Assembly (NCBI GenBank): GCA_021234155.1 | Contig: JAJEKV010000218.1 | Location: 64,001 to 128,000 of the forward strand | Origin: Isoetes taiwanensis | Lineage: Eukaryota; Streptophyta; Lycopodiopsida; Isoetales; Isoetaceae | Direction: 5' to 3' | DNA length: 64,000 nt | Notes under the pieces: generated by a model | Databases searched by the model: none | Told to the model about the DNA's origin: nothing | The model's input: the letters and a program-made list of their open reading frames with translations, nothing else | Shown here: piece by piece, positions 1-11,953 of the stretch | How positions within the stretch are numbered: the first letter of the stretch is position 1 | Layout: each line of letters begins with the position of its first letter | Position numbers and translations under genes: made by a program

Positions 1-255
1 TAACCCTAGAATTCACCTCGAACGTTGACTACCAGGTCGAGTCAACATACTCCTTGGGGAACGGTCAGCCTTTGAGGTGTGGGTTTTGCGTTCGAGGCCT
101 GACGCCGGAATATGTGAAGTGGGATTACTCCTTCCCAGAGTTTTCCGACCTTGGGTTCCTACCCTGTTCCTTAGAGACCTATAGGTTCCTGTCCTTCCCT
201 CCTTATGCTCGAACGAGACATCGATGTAACGTATGCGTAGTGAGCTTGCTCCTTC

Positions 256-264
256 GCATATATA
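256..264 (+). promoter_or_regulatory. TATA-like box upstream of hAT frame
   Basis: A TATATA core lies about 90 bases before the first ATG of the hAT-like frame, the usual spacing for a plant TATA box plus a short leader. The surrounding bases show nothing else diagnostic, so this could be chance in AT-rich DNA. Confidence 0.3.
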
Positions 265-350
265 CACGTTGGCCTTTAATTCGGATGATTAAAGAGTCTT
301 TATTCTTTATAATAGCAGAGCACAACCAGTAATTTTAGATAGCAGCAGGG

Positions 351-2543
351 ATGGCAGCTGGTCATGCATCTACATTAGGCGGCGCCGGTGGCCATGCATC
401 TACATCCGGCGCCGCCGGTGGTCATGCATCATCATCTGGGCGTGCGCGGGCATCGCGTGGTCATGGCAGGGCCACGGGGGTTGCAGCAGCACGTGGTGGA
501 AGAATTGTATGTCAAAATACTGGTGGTCGAAGGAGAGGTCCTGAGTGGGGATTTGTGAAGAAATTTGGTCAGAATGAGTGGCAATGTGTGTTTTGTGGGT
601 ACACGTCAATAAATGGATCTGCAACAAGAATTGGAGCTCATATTTTAGGGACTCTAAAATTGGGGTGCAAACTTGTACGGCATCTGCTGACATACGACAA
701 GATGCAATTGAAGTGTTGGGTCAAAAAAAGAACATCAGCAGAAAAACACAACCAAGAGATAGTCAAGGACTGTCACTGTGCCAAGCCGAAGAGATCAATT
801 ACACCACCCCTCCTGCAGCGCCAATATACCAACCAGAGGGTGGACTAGGGTCGATAGGAGGGTTAAGTACGGGCGAAAAAAGAATGGCAGAGACAATTGA
901 AATAGTGGGAAGACAGACTAAGCAACAGAGTGTTGACCAGTGTTTAACATCAGAGCAACTGAAGAAGATGCAATTGAAGGTTGTAGAGGCATTTTTATAT
1001 ATCGGATTGTCTCCACATGTCTTAGAACACAAAGCAATGAAAGAAGCCTTCCTCCACCAGCTGCCAATGCCATTGCCTAAACTTGTTGCTCAAGGACTGG
1101 TTTTCATAGCACACTTGGTTCAAAGATCCCATTTAAAAGGCCCGTCATCTTGTGAAATTCATCACAAAGAAGCCGGCAATTTATGTCATATACAAGTCAT
1201 TACGTCAGAAGGCCCTAGCACTCATGAATCCTGGCCAGACTCGGTTTGGTTCCAATTACATTTGTCTTGAAAGAGTGCTTAGGTGTCGCGACCCGATTAT
1301 CTCAACCTTCAACCATACAGACTTCTTTGAATGGGAGAGGAGGCAGAAAGGAAAAAAGGCATCAAAACACCGGCAGCAAGCCGCTGCCCTTCGAGAAATG
1401 CTTGGGCGGGAGACATTTTGGAAAGGCATAAAGAATGTTGTGAGGTGCATGCAACCTGTTTGTCATGCCATTAAAACCCTTGATTCTTCGAAGGCAAGTA
1501 CTGGCAAGGTGGAGGTGTTGGCACTCGATACAATCGTTCCTAGAACGTGACGGGCTCAACTCACCCTTAAACAATGCCAAGCGCGCCGCATTGCTTAGGG
1601 ACTTCATTGTACGATGGAAGAAGTCGTACAATGACCTTCATGGTGTCGCACATGCCTTAGACCCACACAACCACGATATGGACCAGCATACAGATAAAGA
1701 AGTTATGGGTTCCTTGAAGAAGATTGCAAAAATGTATTATCCTAACAGCTCGGACTATAAGGTTTTCATTGCCGAGTTAACCGAATACCAGAACTTAAGT
1801 GGAAGGTGGGCAGATGAAGAGCTTCACGACGCACTGGAGAGTCATAAGAAGAAACTAAATATGGAATCTTATGCATGGTGGCAAGCCCACGGACATGTTA
1901 CTGATACATTATACAGGCCCTTGCAATGACTATCCTCTCCTTGGTATCCTCCAATAGTGCAAGTGAGAGGAATTGGAGTGCCTATAAGTACATACATAGT
2001 GTCACACGAAATCGCCTGTTGCATAAGAAGGCTGACAAACTTGTATATAGCTTCTCAAATTGGCGGTTTTTGAATCGCAACAGTGGTGCAGCCGTAGTCG
2101 ATAAGCTACAGTTTCCTTTCATGGAAGCAGATTTCGAAGTGGAAGAGGACAGCTTCGAAGACAGTGAGGACGAGCTGCTTGCAGTAAATGCTGCCAACCA
2201 TGTTGATGAGGACATTCAACGTACCCATTTTGTCGATGCCGAAGATGATTTATATGAGAACATGTTCTCGGACGAGTCAGACGACAGCGAAGATACAGAA
2301 GAGGAGTCTGATACAGAAAGGCCAGGTGCAAGTAATACAGGAGATCCCCTTGAGGACTTAACTGTACGTGATCCAACGGACTCTCCAATGCCAATTACCC
2401 TGACAAACAGGCAACGTGTCAGAAGAAACACATCTCGAGGACGTTGCAGTAAAGGAAAGGGCCAGAGGAGGTTGAACCTAGGCCAGCAGGCAGAAGAGGA
2501 CGGAACCCCGGATGATGAAACTGATGAAGATGGTGCTGTCTAG
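351..2543 (+). pseudogene. hAT-superfamily transposase, frameshifted
   Basis: hAT transposases cut and paste DNA transposons. The first frame (351 onward) starts with an Ala/Gly/His-rich stretch containing repeated GGHAS blocks. A BED-type zinc finger follows, with WQCVFCGY and then a shift of frame near 655 into RIGAHILG...GVQTCT. A hAT N-terminal segment (VVEAFLYIGLSP) lies near 980-1050, and a TRFGSNYI segment typical of the DUF659/hAT core near 1240. From about 1850 come the WWQAHGH motif and the C-terminal dimerisation block with SSNSASERNWSAY and TRNRLLHKKADKLVY, ending in an acidic tail. The pieces lie in at least three reading frames and the middle is shorter than in full-length hAT proteins (about 600-700 residues), so this is a decayed copy. 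Terminal inverted repeats were not found; the left end may lie outside the window. Confidence 0.85.
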
Positions 2544-2794
2544 AAAGATGATGTGATGAGTATCTTCAGCCTATTGTAACCGTGCATGAGGATTTTCAAA
2601 CTATTGTAACCATTCTGGCACTATCAATAAAAAGTAAAGTTTTTTGTTATAAGTTTTTGTCTTCTATATATTTTGTTACCGTGTTTTATGTTTCATTCAT
2701 GTATAATGGTTCTTGTCATTTTAACAATTCGTCACTTCGTTCCATGTTTCTTTACTGCCTTGACATCGTGGTTATCACCATCACCTCAATCGAC

Positions 2795-3645
2795 CTAAGT
2801 GCCTTGAGAAATCTCCCTCCCATCAAGACCGGCTCGACTTCCGTTGCTGCTTACCCCTTCGCATGCCACAGAATCTTGTTGATGAGAAGTAATCTACGCA
2901 TGCCAAGGGGTCAAACGGCCACGGATCAATCGAGCCGATCTTAATGGGACGAGATTTCACAAGATACATGATCCACTGTTGATGATTATGTGTCACTGTG
3001 TTCCATTACCTCCGTCGACCGTAGTGTCTTGAGAACCCTCCCCAGATCAGATTCGTCTTACCGGCTTCTGTCGCTTGCCTCTTCGCATGCCATAGAATAT
3101 TGCTGATGAGAAGTAATCTACGCATACCAAGGGGCCAAACAGCCACGGACTAGTTGAAATGAATCTGATCCTGAAGAGGATTCATAAGATACATGATCCA
3201 CATCGTCCCATCCATTGGATAGGTAAGGCATGATTCTGCACGCCAAATTGGCATTTGAATACCTAATGGGTTTACACATGCTCTGAATACCTAATGGGTT
3301 TACATGGCAGGTGCCGCCCAAAGGAATGGAGGTACAAATTATAGGTCCTTATGGCATTCAAATGCCAATTTGGCATACCAGAATTACGCCTTACCTATCC
3401 AGTGGATGGGACGATGTTAAGCATCATTATGGCATAGAATTAATGGATCAGGCCTTGAGAGACTTCACCCCTCATCGAAACCGGCTTGACTTCCGTTGTT
3501 GATTGCCCCGCATGCCACAGAATCTTGCTGATGAGAAGTAATCTACGCATGCCAAGGGGCCAAACAGCCATGGACCGGTCGAGCCGATTTCGATGGAGAT
3601 GAAGTCTCGCAAGAGGCACGATCCACTGTTGATGATTACGATGTA
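2795..3645. repeat. Three diverged copies of a ~190-bp repeat
   Basis: Similar segments begin near 2798, 3021 and 3451. Each runs from CTTGAGA through GCATGCCA, GATGAGAAGTAATCTACGCA, CCAAGGGG and AAACAGCCA to a segment containing GATCCAC. The second and third copies are separated by the foldback element at 3201-3416. No open frame is conserved among them. Confidence 0.7.
3201..3416. mobile_element. Foldback/MITE-like element with ~60-bp inverted arms
   Basis: The arm at 3201-3260 (starting CATCGTCCCATCCA) is the near-perfect reverse complement of 3356-3416 (ending TGGATGGGACGATG). Between them is a ~95-bp loop with a doubled GAATACCTAATGGGTTTACA segment. It resembles a small MITE or foldback element. 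No clear target duplication was found because its flanks are themselves repeats. Confidence 0.65.
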
Positions 3646-3649
3646 CTCT

Positions 3650-4620
3650 CTCGTTAAGAAAGGTTCACAGGATACGGTCTAGAAGATGCGGTGGTCAAGG
3701 AAGGTTCACACATGATCGATTGTATTGTTCATACAAAGTGGCCTATCGCATGGCAAGAACCATCGATTGCCTCAAGGAATATCGAGTAAAGCATCGCAAG
3801 ATTCCCAAATCTTGCTTTTCGCCTCTTTGAACAATGGAACTTAGAATGTAAACTAAGCTACATTGCCCAAAGAGGTGGGGAAAGAAAGATTGGGAAGTCA
3901 CGAAAGGGGACGCCAGCGTCCTCTAATTTCAAGTCATAGTCTTTGCTCGAGGTTCTCCATCAATAGCAGGAGTTAGGATATTCCATGATTTGGTGCCTAA
4001 TAGCCGCTATATGGATGGACAAAGCCTGTGCACCACTTTGGCTTGAAATTAGGCAGCTCTCACCTCGGCGTCATAGCGACTTACATACGAGAACTTTTAC
4101 CTCTAGAACGAGCGATTTCTGCTCCACTTCCCATTTAGAGCCTCTTTGTGTAATATAACCTAGCAAAGTAACTAAGCTACATTGACACAGAGAGGCCCCA
4201 AAAGAGAGCGAGAGCAAAGCTCGCTCTTCCTAAAGGAGGTAACAAGAATTTCGAGAAATCTATATTGTTTGCCACGGACAATACAAGCCTGGTGAGTTGA
4301 CAACCATTCGAGAGGGTCGCGCTCTAGGCTTACTCCCTTTTCTATTATTCTATTTGAATAATCTAAAGTGCCACCTAAAATGAGTGAGCGAGCTCATCCT
4401 AGGGGGCACTTTAGATACATCAAACAGGACAAACAAGAAAAGAATAAGCCAGGGTGAAAGAGATGACAATTAGTCCACTAATCTCAATTGGAATCTGTCC
4501 CTCTACATCAGGCCCTTCTTTTCAGTGATCACCATGGTTTTATCTACTATGATGTTCAAAGAAAAGAAGGCCTGACTAGAGGTCCAGATGTCCTAGAGGT
4601 CCAGACGTCAAATATATTGC
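3650..4620. other. No gene seen; two related short hairpins
   Basis: No supported coding region. Two ~54-bp palindromic modules lie at 3822-3875 and 4141-4194. Each is bounded by CCTCTTTG and a (C)AGAGAGG or CAAAGAGG end, and both contain AACTAAGCTACATTG. They look like small transposon remnants. Confidence 0.5.
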
Positions 4621-4650
4621 ATGTGCAGATGTTTTGACTCACTCGCATAC

Positions 4651-5862
4651 TTAACTATTACACAAACAACTCAATGCGGGAGGCCCATGAGCGGGAGGCA
4701 GGTACTGGTTAATATCTGGTACATCCTCACCTTCACGCGGTTCTTTCACCTCCCTCCAAAGGTCCATCTCACGTTGGCTTTCGAATGCATGAGCCATTCC
4801 GTTCCTCCTGCGAGCAATCAGAGGTGGTAAGGAGGGCATGCGTGATTGCATGTTAAGCACGACATACTGCCGCTCCGGTATAATATATCCATCCTCTGCA
4901 GGACAGAATCTACTGCCCATCATCCAATCCAACAAATACCTCAAATGCAGACGATGTCCACATCCCAAGGCATACCAGCCAACTTGGGTCAAATTGTCCA
5001 CACAACCTTGACAATATTTGTAGTCCCCATTCTTTACATCTTCCCACTGGCTCTCATATAGGTATTCGGGAGGGAGGTATGCAATACCCTGCTCCTTTGA
5101 GACTCTAAGGGGATCAGAATCTAAGGCTCTAGTCAAACCGCGCATATGCTCATTGTCTACTCAACACCGTGTTTTCCCTACCCAAAGCCGCAAGTTGATT
5201 CTTCATGTCTGCTAATTCCGCAGCCATCTTGTCGTGAGCATTTGCACGGTCTTTTAAGCACAAGTTCTCCTCTGATAGAGTAAGATTTTGACTTCTTTCT
5301 TTCTCTAGCTGAGCCTTCAGATCTACCTCTTCTGCCACTGCACCTGCTGCCGCAACCCCCGCCACATCTAAAAGTTTTATGGCATCTAGAAGCAAATAAG
5401 TTATAGTTACGGGTTCATCACCAAGAGCGCTTTCAGAATCGTTCATGAGCTTCTCTCTCTTGCTGCTACCACTACCCCTTCCTTGTTTCTATTTTCTGCT
5501 AGCATATCCCCTTTCACAATCTCATAATACACTTGCTTGGCAAACGTCTTGCTGAATTCATGGTTTTTTATCATCGTTCCTTTCACTTGAACCCACCTCT
5601 CCAAAGCTTTAGCTCAGACTTCAGGGATCTTGTAGTCGTATGCTTTATACTTGCCTGCTCTTCTACTTGGCCAGTCGGCGTCAAACTGTTTGGCGTCTAT
5701 ATTAGCCTCGATATCCTCATAATCCGCTCCATGCAGGCAACAACATGGGCCCATGTCACATGCAACTCCATGCACCTCTGTAATTGTGACACCTTCTTTC
5801 TTGGCCACTTCTGCCATTGCCCTCAGCCTCAACAGCTCTTTTGCACAGTCGAAACATCCCAC
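4651..5862 (-). pseudogene. Coiled-coil plus RING-like protein, broken
   Basis: Read on the minus strand, a cysteine-rich segment begins at 5862 (ACDMGPCCCLHG) and runs to an in-frame TGA at about 5612-5614, beyond which the same frame stays open to about 5448. A second frame (5446-5150) is rich in Glu, Lys, Leu and Asn with a heptad-like pattern (LKAQLEKERSQ, MKNQLAALGREN) and is probably a coiled coil. A third frame (5145-4651) holds a RING-like cluster, YCQGC followed by CGHRLH and RFCPAED, with spacing close to a RING finger but lacking a clear final cysteine pair. RING proteins usually act as ubiquitin ligases, but family membership is only inferred. At least one stop and two frame changes separate the parts, so it is either a pseudogene or a multi-exon gene whose splice sites I cannot place. 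It may be transposon-carried, given its neighbours. Confidence 0.4.
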
Positions 5863-6025
5863 AGACCAAGATCAAAAACAAAGACCAAGCCATATAACAA
5901 CTGATCCACGTGGATTATCAAACTTGTGCGCTCCCTGCACGTGGGATCTGCCCCATTGCCACCCCACACACCCGGAGGTACCACGTGGCAGAGTGTGATT
6001 GAAGGAAATGAGAGACTAGGCCCTC

Positions 6026-6027
<2 letters not shown>

Positions 6028-6056
<29 letters not shown>
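6028..6056. repeat. Poly-T run (29 T)
   Basis: An uninterrupted T tract followed by GGGCCCGGGGGG. It could be the poly-A tail of a minus-strand retro-insertion, but no element body was recognised beside it. Confidence 0.9.
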
Positions 6057-6259
6057 GGGCCCGGGGGGGAGGAGGGAGATAGGAAATTTTTTTCACTTTT
6101 TCAAATTTGGCATGCTTCTCAAGAAATGCAATATGAAGGTCATAATAAGGTCTTTTTCAAGAATTCTTTTTTTTCATATGGAATCTTTTTTGATGCTCTA
6201 CAAGATAGAAGAATCTTTTTGCAAAAAAAAAGCATCTTGATTTTTAGCTAAAAATGAAG

Positions 6260-6500
6260 CTAATTTTGATGATGTGGCAAGGTTATAGAATGATGTGGCA
6301 AATAGGTGATGACATGGCACAATGAGGTGATGATGTGGCAAGCAAGGTGGCAAAAGATATTTTTTCTAATCAAAACTTTTTGTGATGTGGTGATGAGGTG
6401 GATGACACGTATATGGTGAGGTGGATGTACTTGGGTGATGATGTGGATGACATTTGGCTTTTTGTAGATGATGTGGATGATTTGGCATAATATTTGGCAC
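6260..6500. repeat. Degenerate GATGATGTGGCA minisatellite
   Basis: About ten imperfect copies of a (T)GATGATGTGGCA or GATGTGGATGA unit, separated by short AT-rich spacers. No coding potential. Confidence 0.75.
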
Positions 6501-6739
6501 TTGTGCACATACACATTAGAATTTGCTTTTTCAAAATTGTCCTCAATCTTGTTGCTTGATTAGCTCATGCACACATGTGTCAATCCAAATATTAGCCAAA
6601 GGTATATATCATGACATGGCTCTTCTATGCTGCCAAAATGTGCTAGCACCCACCTATCACACTAATTCAATATTTTGGTGGAACCTATTCTTATGGGGTT
6701 GAAGTCCGAGGCCCAATCATATCCCTGGCTACATAAAAT

Positions 6740-7742
6740 GAACTGGAGCAGGTACAGAAAGCCTTTATAGCTCAGGCACTTGGGGTGAAATCTACAATAT
6801 CAGATCCTTTTGTAGGAGATAAGTTTCTTATCTCTATAACAGACCCCACTCGACCGTCACATTATCTACTTTTAGAAAGTAATTGGCATGCACAACGATC
6901 GCCTCCCCAACCTGGCCTATACCATAGCCACAGCTCCATAGCGCCTCAAGACCTGCTATAAGAAGAGGCAACCTCAGCGGGTCTCCCTATGGAATGTTCA
7001 AGAGCACCGGTGCATACACATTAAAACTAAAGAGGATCACCATCACTTATATGATGATACTTCGATACTTGCTTCCTCAACAAGCTTTGGGATGCTAATG
7101 CCCTTGAACATGTTAAGACAGCGTACTACAAGCTTCAGATTCATTCCATGCTCACACAGCCTCTAATTTGAGACAAGGAGATGGGCTCGAAAGGCGCGTG
7201 AGGGTAGAATTTGTCAGTGTTGCCAAGAGGGCACCATTGAAGATGAAAGTCAAACTCTGCTGAAATTCCAGCATTTAGCCACATGCAAGCTAGATATGTT
7301 GAGTTGATCCTTCCTAATTAGTCGCTCTATGTGCTGCTTTATACAAATTTATAGGTTTGCTAAGAAATTATCTCCAAGACATCATGGATGCAAGCATTCA
7401 GTCAGTTATGTTCTCAGATGCTGCACTGAGATTTATGTCTCATAAAGTATCATTGTATAGTCTCTCAGCGTACCTATTACTGCCAAATCTGAGCAGTAAT
7501 ATGCTTGCTGTATTCCTTATTTGGGCTCCATAGACCAATTGGTCTCCGTGGGCAATAGAAATCAAATTCATTTTGTTGAAGAAATCTTCATGAGCATTTC
7601 AAAAAATTATCATGCATTACTCATAAATGTCATTTTGCACCTAACCTTTTCTACCATAAATATTGTTGAAGGAAAAAACAAAGGGTCTCCTCACAAAGCC
7701 TACCATTACCCCCAAAAAAAAAAAAAAAAAAAAAAAAAAAAA
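6740..7742 (+). mobile_element. Degraded LINE remnant with poly-A tail
   Basis: At 7195-7260 one frame reads GRICQCCQEGTIEDESQTLL, the cysteine and acidic pattern (CxCC...EDE...LL) seen after the reverse transcriptase in many plant LINE polyproteins. A related segment occurs at 24395-24480, and flanking nucleotides are similar (compare 7080-7160 with 24240-24310). The remnant ends in 29 A residues (7714-7742). Frames are heavily interrupted and no RT core remains. Confidence 0.4.
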
Positions 7743-9465
7743 CAAAAAACAAAAACAAAGATTGCCACACCAATGTAGCAGTTGTAATGCTAGTAAATGT
7801 TAATTAGGTACTTTGGGGGGATTAAATAAAATTTTACTACTACATTACAAAATTCTATCTCATTTTACTCCCTTTTTGTGCAAGAAAAGGGAAATCTTTG
7901 AAGAAGATTCCTTTTGATCCTATTTGGATGATTTGATCTCTTTTATTTTGCAATCTTGTTAATATTGTTGATATGTCAACTTGATGATGGCATTCGAGCT
8001 AACACTGCGACGTAAAAATATACTTCCTTCCTTCCTTCCTTCCTTATAGACAACATTCTACAAGTCTTGAGGGGCATTTAAAGAAGACCTTCGCAACATC
8101 ATTCACTGAAAGCATATAATTAAGACCATTATAAGAATAAAATCGCCTTTCCACAGATGAAACAACCACCCAACCCGACCACAATAAAAAGCTAACACGA
8201 ATTATCAACACAAGAATCCTTGACGAGAATGTTTGAAGTCCAAGAAAATTTATACAAGCAACCTCGCTCTTGGGCAACAATCCGAACATGAAATCCAATT
8301 GGCAAGAATTAACCCGAAACCTCCGAGCGGTGTTATCATAAAAGTTCGACCTTGATAAGTACCAATACCTATGCTATGTGAGAATTTATGGCATTCCTCT
8401 CCTATAAACTTTCAATTATTTCGTTTCGTATTTGGGGACGTGATTTCACTCATAGTTTGGGCTAAATTTCGTGGGTGTATGTATGGAAATTGTATGTTCG
8501 GGGTGGTATTTTTGAAGTAGTTTGAGCTGCTTGTCGGCGGGGGATGGGTTCTCGGTTCTTAGGGAATTGGTGTTGGATTGTTGAGTGCATGGTTCTAAAA
8601 TAGAAGGAGAAAGGTCCGTAGCTTGGATGCAGATTGGGTGGACAAGTCATGGGGGCATGCCGATGTAATTGGGTCTTTGGGTGTGTCATGGAGGATTTGG
8701 TGAGTCATGTCCGTAATTTCTTTCTCGTGGAGTAGGATTTGTATGGTTGTGATTGGAATTGAGCATGGAAACAGAGGTTTTAGAGAAGGAATTGGGCCTC
8801 TCAGACGCTTTTTAGCACGTGATGCCGATAGGTTGTGAATAGGCAGAAGAGCTCCGGTGTGGGTTCCGGATCTATTTGTTGGTATGTTTCTTAGGGTCGT
8901 TGTTGTTGAACTCGGCTAGAGCAAGTCGATTTGTGGAATTGGGCGCGATCCTAGTTTTTTTATTGTGGAGCGAGATATTGTTACAGAGTCCGGGAATGGG
9001 AGATATATGTCGGCTGGGTGGCCGCATAGTTTCGATAGACAGAGAGTGAATACAAGGAAAAAGGGATTTTGATCCATGGCGACATTTCGATGCGAATAGA
9101 GGTATTGGGCTTTGTTAGAGGTTCCGGTGAGGCCGGTATGGCCTTGGAGGTTCGATTCCTCCAGCCCGCCTTATGGCGATTTATCCAAATTTTTATCTTC
9201 TTTGGTTGGATGCGGATCCAGATCGCCATAGTTTGAGTGGAGGCGGGCAATGTCTTGTCTCAAGCTTGATCGATTGAGACCATGGTTTTAAAATTTTCCA
9301 ATGTAGACCATAGGAAATGGCATGTGTTTTTGGCAAAATGTTAGTGGCGTGGATCCGCACAATGCGAATATGCTACCCATCAATGGTCGTAATTGAGACG
9401 AGGGAAAAAACCGATAGAGAAAGGAAAATAAAGGTATGGTAAGAGGTGGATATAGGTTTTGGATG
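7743..9465. other. No gene recognised; tRNA-like arm pair near 9120-9172
   Basis: Apart from the TTCC microsatellite, no coding region can be supported. At about 9120-9172 a short GC hairpin (GGCC...GGCC) is followed by GGAGGTTCGATTCCTCC. This resembles the variable arm and T arm of a class II tRNA (Leu/Ser type) and is probably a tRNA-derived SINE fragment. Confidence 0.35.
8023..8045. repeat. (TTCC)n microsatellite
   Basis: A run of about five TTCC/CTTC units with no interruption. Confidence 0.9.
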
Positions 9466-9474
9466 GTTTAAAGG
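9466..9474. repeat. MULE target-site duplication, left
   Basis: GTTTAAAGG, identical to 16449-16457 and immediately outside the inverted repeat. Confidence 0.85.
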
Positions 9475-9731
9475 GGGTTCAAATATTCTTACCCTGGATT
9501 TGGTGATTCCATCGTGGTGAATACTCTCCTCGCTGAATCCGCAGACCCTCCGAACGGATCCGTTCGGAGGCTCCGTTATCCGTATCGACAACGTCGGGTG
9601 TACCTTCCCGATGGATCCCAGCCATCCGCCTGCAGAGGGTCCATCCCGGCCGTCCGTTTTTATACCATCCGTGAATCACATCCATAAAATACCGGACGGA
9701 ATCACCGCTCTGTTATTCCATGCGAGGAATC
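9475..9731. repeat. MULE left terminal inverted repeat
   Basis: About 257 bp, matching in reverse complement the right arm (11954-12153 plus 16394-16448). It holds the inverted form of GGTATAAAAACGGACGG and several GATTCC/GGAATC short palindromes. Confidence 0.8.
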
Positions 9732-10018
9732 ACTATCCAGAATATTCCAGTAAAAATTCAAATTTTTGACGTTGTTGTGGGAGGTGTTTCAGCTAGTGCC
9801 GGCTATGGCCGCTTGCTCTGGCGATGGCGATTGAACAGGCTATCTTCCTTCTTTTCTTGTTCTTGTTGACGAATCCAAAAATCCCAGCCGTGATTTGCCT
9901 TGCTATTGGATTAGATTTCTGGTGCAGAGTTTGAGCTTTGAAGAAGGAATGGCTATGACAGATTCTTCTCCGCCACGGTAAAGACATGGGTTCTGCAAAT
10001 CCGGCATGGTTTCAGCAG

Positions 10019-10917
10019 GGTTCTGCAAATCCGGCATGGTTTCATCAGGGTTTATGCAGGTTTTTTAAAGCTTTTGGTTCTGTTCCGGTAGCGGAAGCTT
10101 GCTTATGGAGTTTTCCAGTTTTGCATCAAACATCTGTCTTGCATCCAGACCAGGTAAGTCTGCGGCCATATTGGCATCCCATAAATCCGACCAGCCTATT
10201 TTCGGCATGGAAGTATCTGTGGCAAGGCCTTTTGCTATGAAATCCATTTGTTCTCTGGAATTTTATACATGCAATAATTTAGGGCCAGTCTCTTTTGATC
10301 GCAACCATAGCATGCTGGCGCTACTGTGGCCGATTTGGCTTATACAGGCCTAAAAGGCATTTTCGGATTTGCCATCTGTTGGATTCTGGGAACAAACTCC
10401 CCATGAGCTTGGTTGGCAGAGCTTGGTTCTTGATCTGGATTCAGCAAAAAATGAAAGCCATACATTTTATTGAAGGTGGAACTTGCCGATTTGCTCTAAG
10501 AAGCAATTATTACTATGAATTTGCTCTGAGTTGGAGCTTTACAGGTATTTTTTACCCTGAAAAAACAGCAAAAGCTTGGACAAAGGCGGATGATCCTGTT
10601 CCTTATTTCTTATTCTTGTTTTAAAGCGCCCATGGCATTGCCGATATTGGCAAGGGATTCAAATCCCCATCCATAAAAATTCTGTGCAAATCCGGCATGG
10701 TTTCAGCAGGGCTTATGCAGGTTTTTTAAAGCTTTTGGTTCTGTTCCGGTAGAGAAAGCTTGCTTATGGAGTTTGAGCTCATTTTTGCTGAAAAAACAAC
10801 AAAAGCTTGGACAAAGGCGAATGATCCTGTTCCTTATTTCTTATTCTTGTTTTAAAAGCGCCCATGGCATTGCCGATATTGGCAAGGGGTTCAAATCCCC
10901 ATCCATAAAAATTCTGG
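10019..10917. repeat. Internal duplication within the MULE
   Basis: 10019-10114 reappears at 10679-10771 and 10557-10684 reappears at 10789-10917. The second copy is therefore a tandem duplicate lacking the ~440 bp between the two segments. A shorter GCAAATCCGGCATGGTTTCA unit is repeated three times. Each long copy ends in a GATATTGGC hairpin followed by GGG(G)TTCAAATCCCC, again like a tRNA variable arm plus T arm. Confidence 0.75.
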
Positions 10918-11043
10918 GCAGTGCAGAGAATAACAATGGATAGGCATAAAAATGGAAAACATTGGGCTTCTGTAAGTACCTAGTGATTCCGTCCAGTAGA
11001 ATATGTCACCGAATATTCTACGGGGAGAGAATATTATGTAATA

Positions 11044-11202
11044 GGGAATCTTCACCCCGAGAAAATTCTGCTGAGGAAATTCTGAGGCGGCTCCCGTCAG
11101 ATGAGGCGGTTCCCGAGCGGTGGAGCCGCGAGTGTGCCGCCGAGTCTGGCGGCGCCGCCGAAGAATATTCCGAGGCATAATTTTCAAGGGGTGAAGATTC
11201 CC
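11044..11202. repeat. Foldback inside the MULE
   Basis: GGGAATCTTCACCCC at 11044-11058 is the exact reverse complement of 11188-11202, with weaker pairing continuing on both sides. The ~130-bp centre is GC-rich (GGCGGCGCCGCC). This looks like a MITE nested in the MULE. Confidence 0.6.
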
Positions 11203-11213
11203 TTACGTAATAT

Positions 11214-11761
11214 CACGCCTAGGCAGAATTACGAATTGGAAAAATTCCCCCAAAAACAGAATCTTGAACAGCTACGGCGGCTATATGGCCGAATTTTTTC
11301 CCATGCCGGATATCCAGTTGCCGGAGCCAGGATGCTTCAGAAACTGCATACTTCAGTTGTCCATGCTTTCGCAATGTCTTACTTGAACAGTTGTGCCCCG
11401 AGTTGAGTAGCTTCAAATTTTGCGTTAGCTCCATAAGCTTGAATTATAAGATCCGGAACAGACAAGCTCCATAGCTTGAATGGCCGGAACCGGCTCCATA
11501 GCTCGAATTATAAGAATCGTGAAAGGAGGGAATCGATGGCACAAAGTATCACAGGAAAAAAAGCAAAACTTAAGGAAGGGATTGGCAGCAGAGCATCACT
11601 GTAGCAAAAGACAATGCATAACTGTCGCACAAAACTGTGCCATAGTCCGCCACTAGCCAAAACTGTCGCACAAAACTCTGGCAGCGCCGCCATAGACGGG
11701 CAGAGAAAGAATTGCGCGAAGTAAAATAGAGAGAATATTGCAGTAATTCTGCCTAGGCGTG
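11214..11761. repeat. 18-bp perfect inverted repeat pair
   Basis: CACGCCTAGGCAGAATTA at 11214-11231 is the exact reverse complement of 11744-11761. The pair may mark the ends of another ~550-bp insertion within the MULE. Confidence 0.55.
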
Positions 11762-11953
11762 TATTACGATATGTGATTCCACCGGAGGGATAAATTCCAA
11801 ATGGTGATTCCATCTAGTGGAATCTATCACAGGTGATTCCACCAGGCGGGATCAATTCCGAATGCAGATTCCATCTGGTGGAATCTGTCACGGGTGATTC
11901 CACGGGGATACATCCTACAGTAGTGATTCCATCTCGCGGTATCAATTCAGTGT

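Noticed and set aside
1-10. TAACCCTAG at the window start, and AACCCTA near 26932 and 61230, as telomeric repeats
   Set aside because: Single copies only; no tandem CCCTAAA array is present.
2870-3545. CTGATGAG-like cores (for example near 3100 and 3530) as hammerhead ribozymes
   Set aside because: The required GAAA segment and flanking stems are missing; the motif is simply part of the ~190-bp repeat. I also looked for hammerhead cores in the pseudo-LTRs, where Penelope-like elements often carry them, and found none I could support.
9120-9172. Functional tRNA gene
   Set aside because: Only the variable and T arms are visible; no A box, D arm or acceptor pairing.
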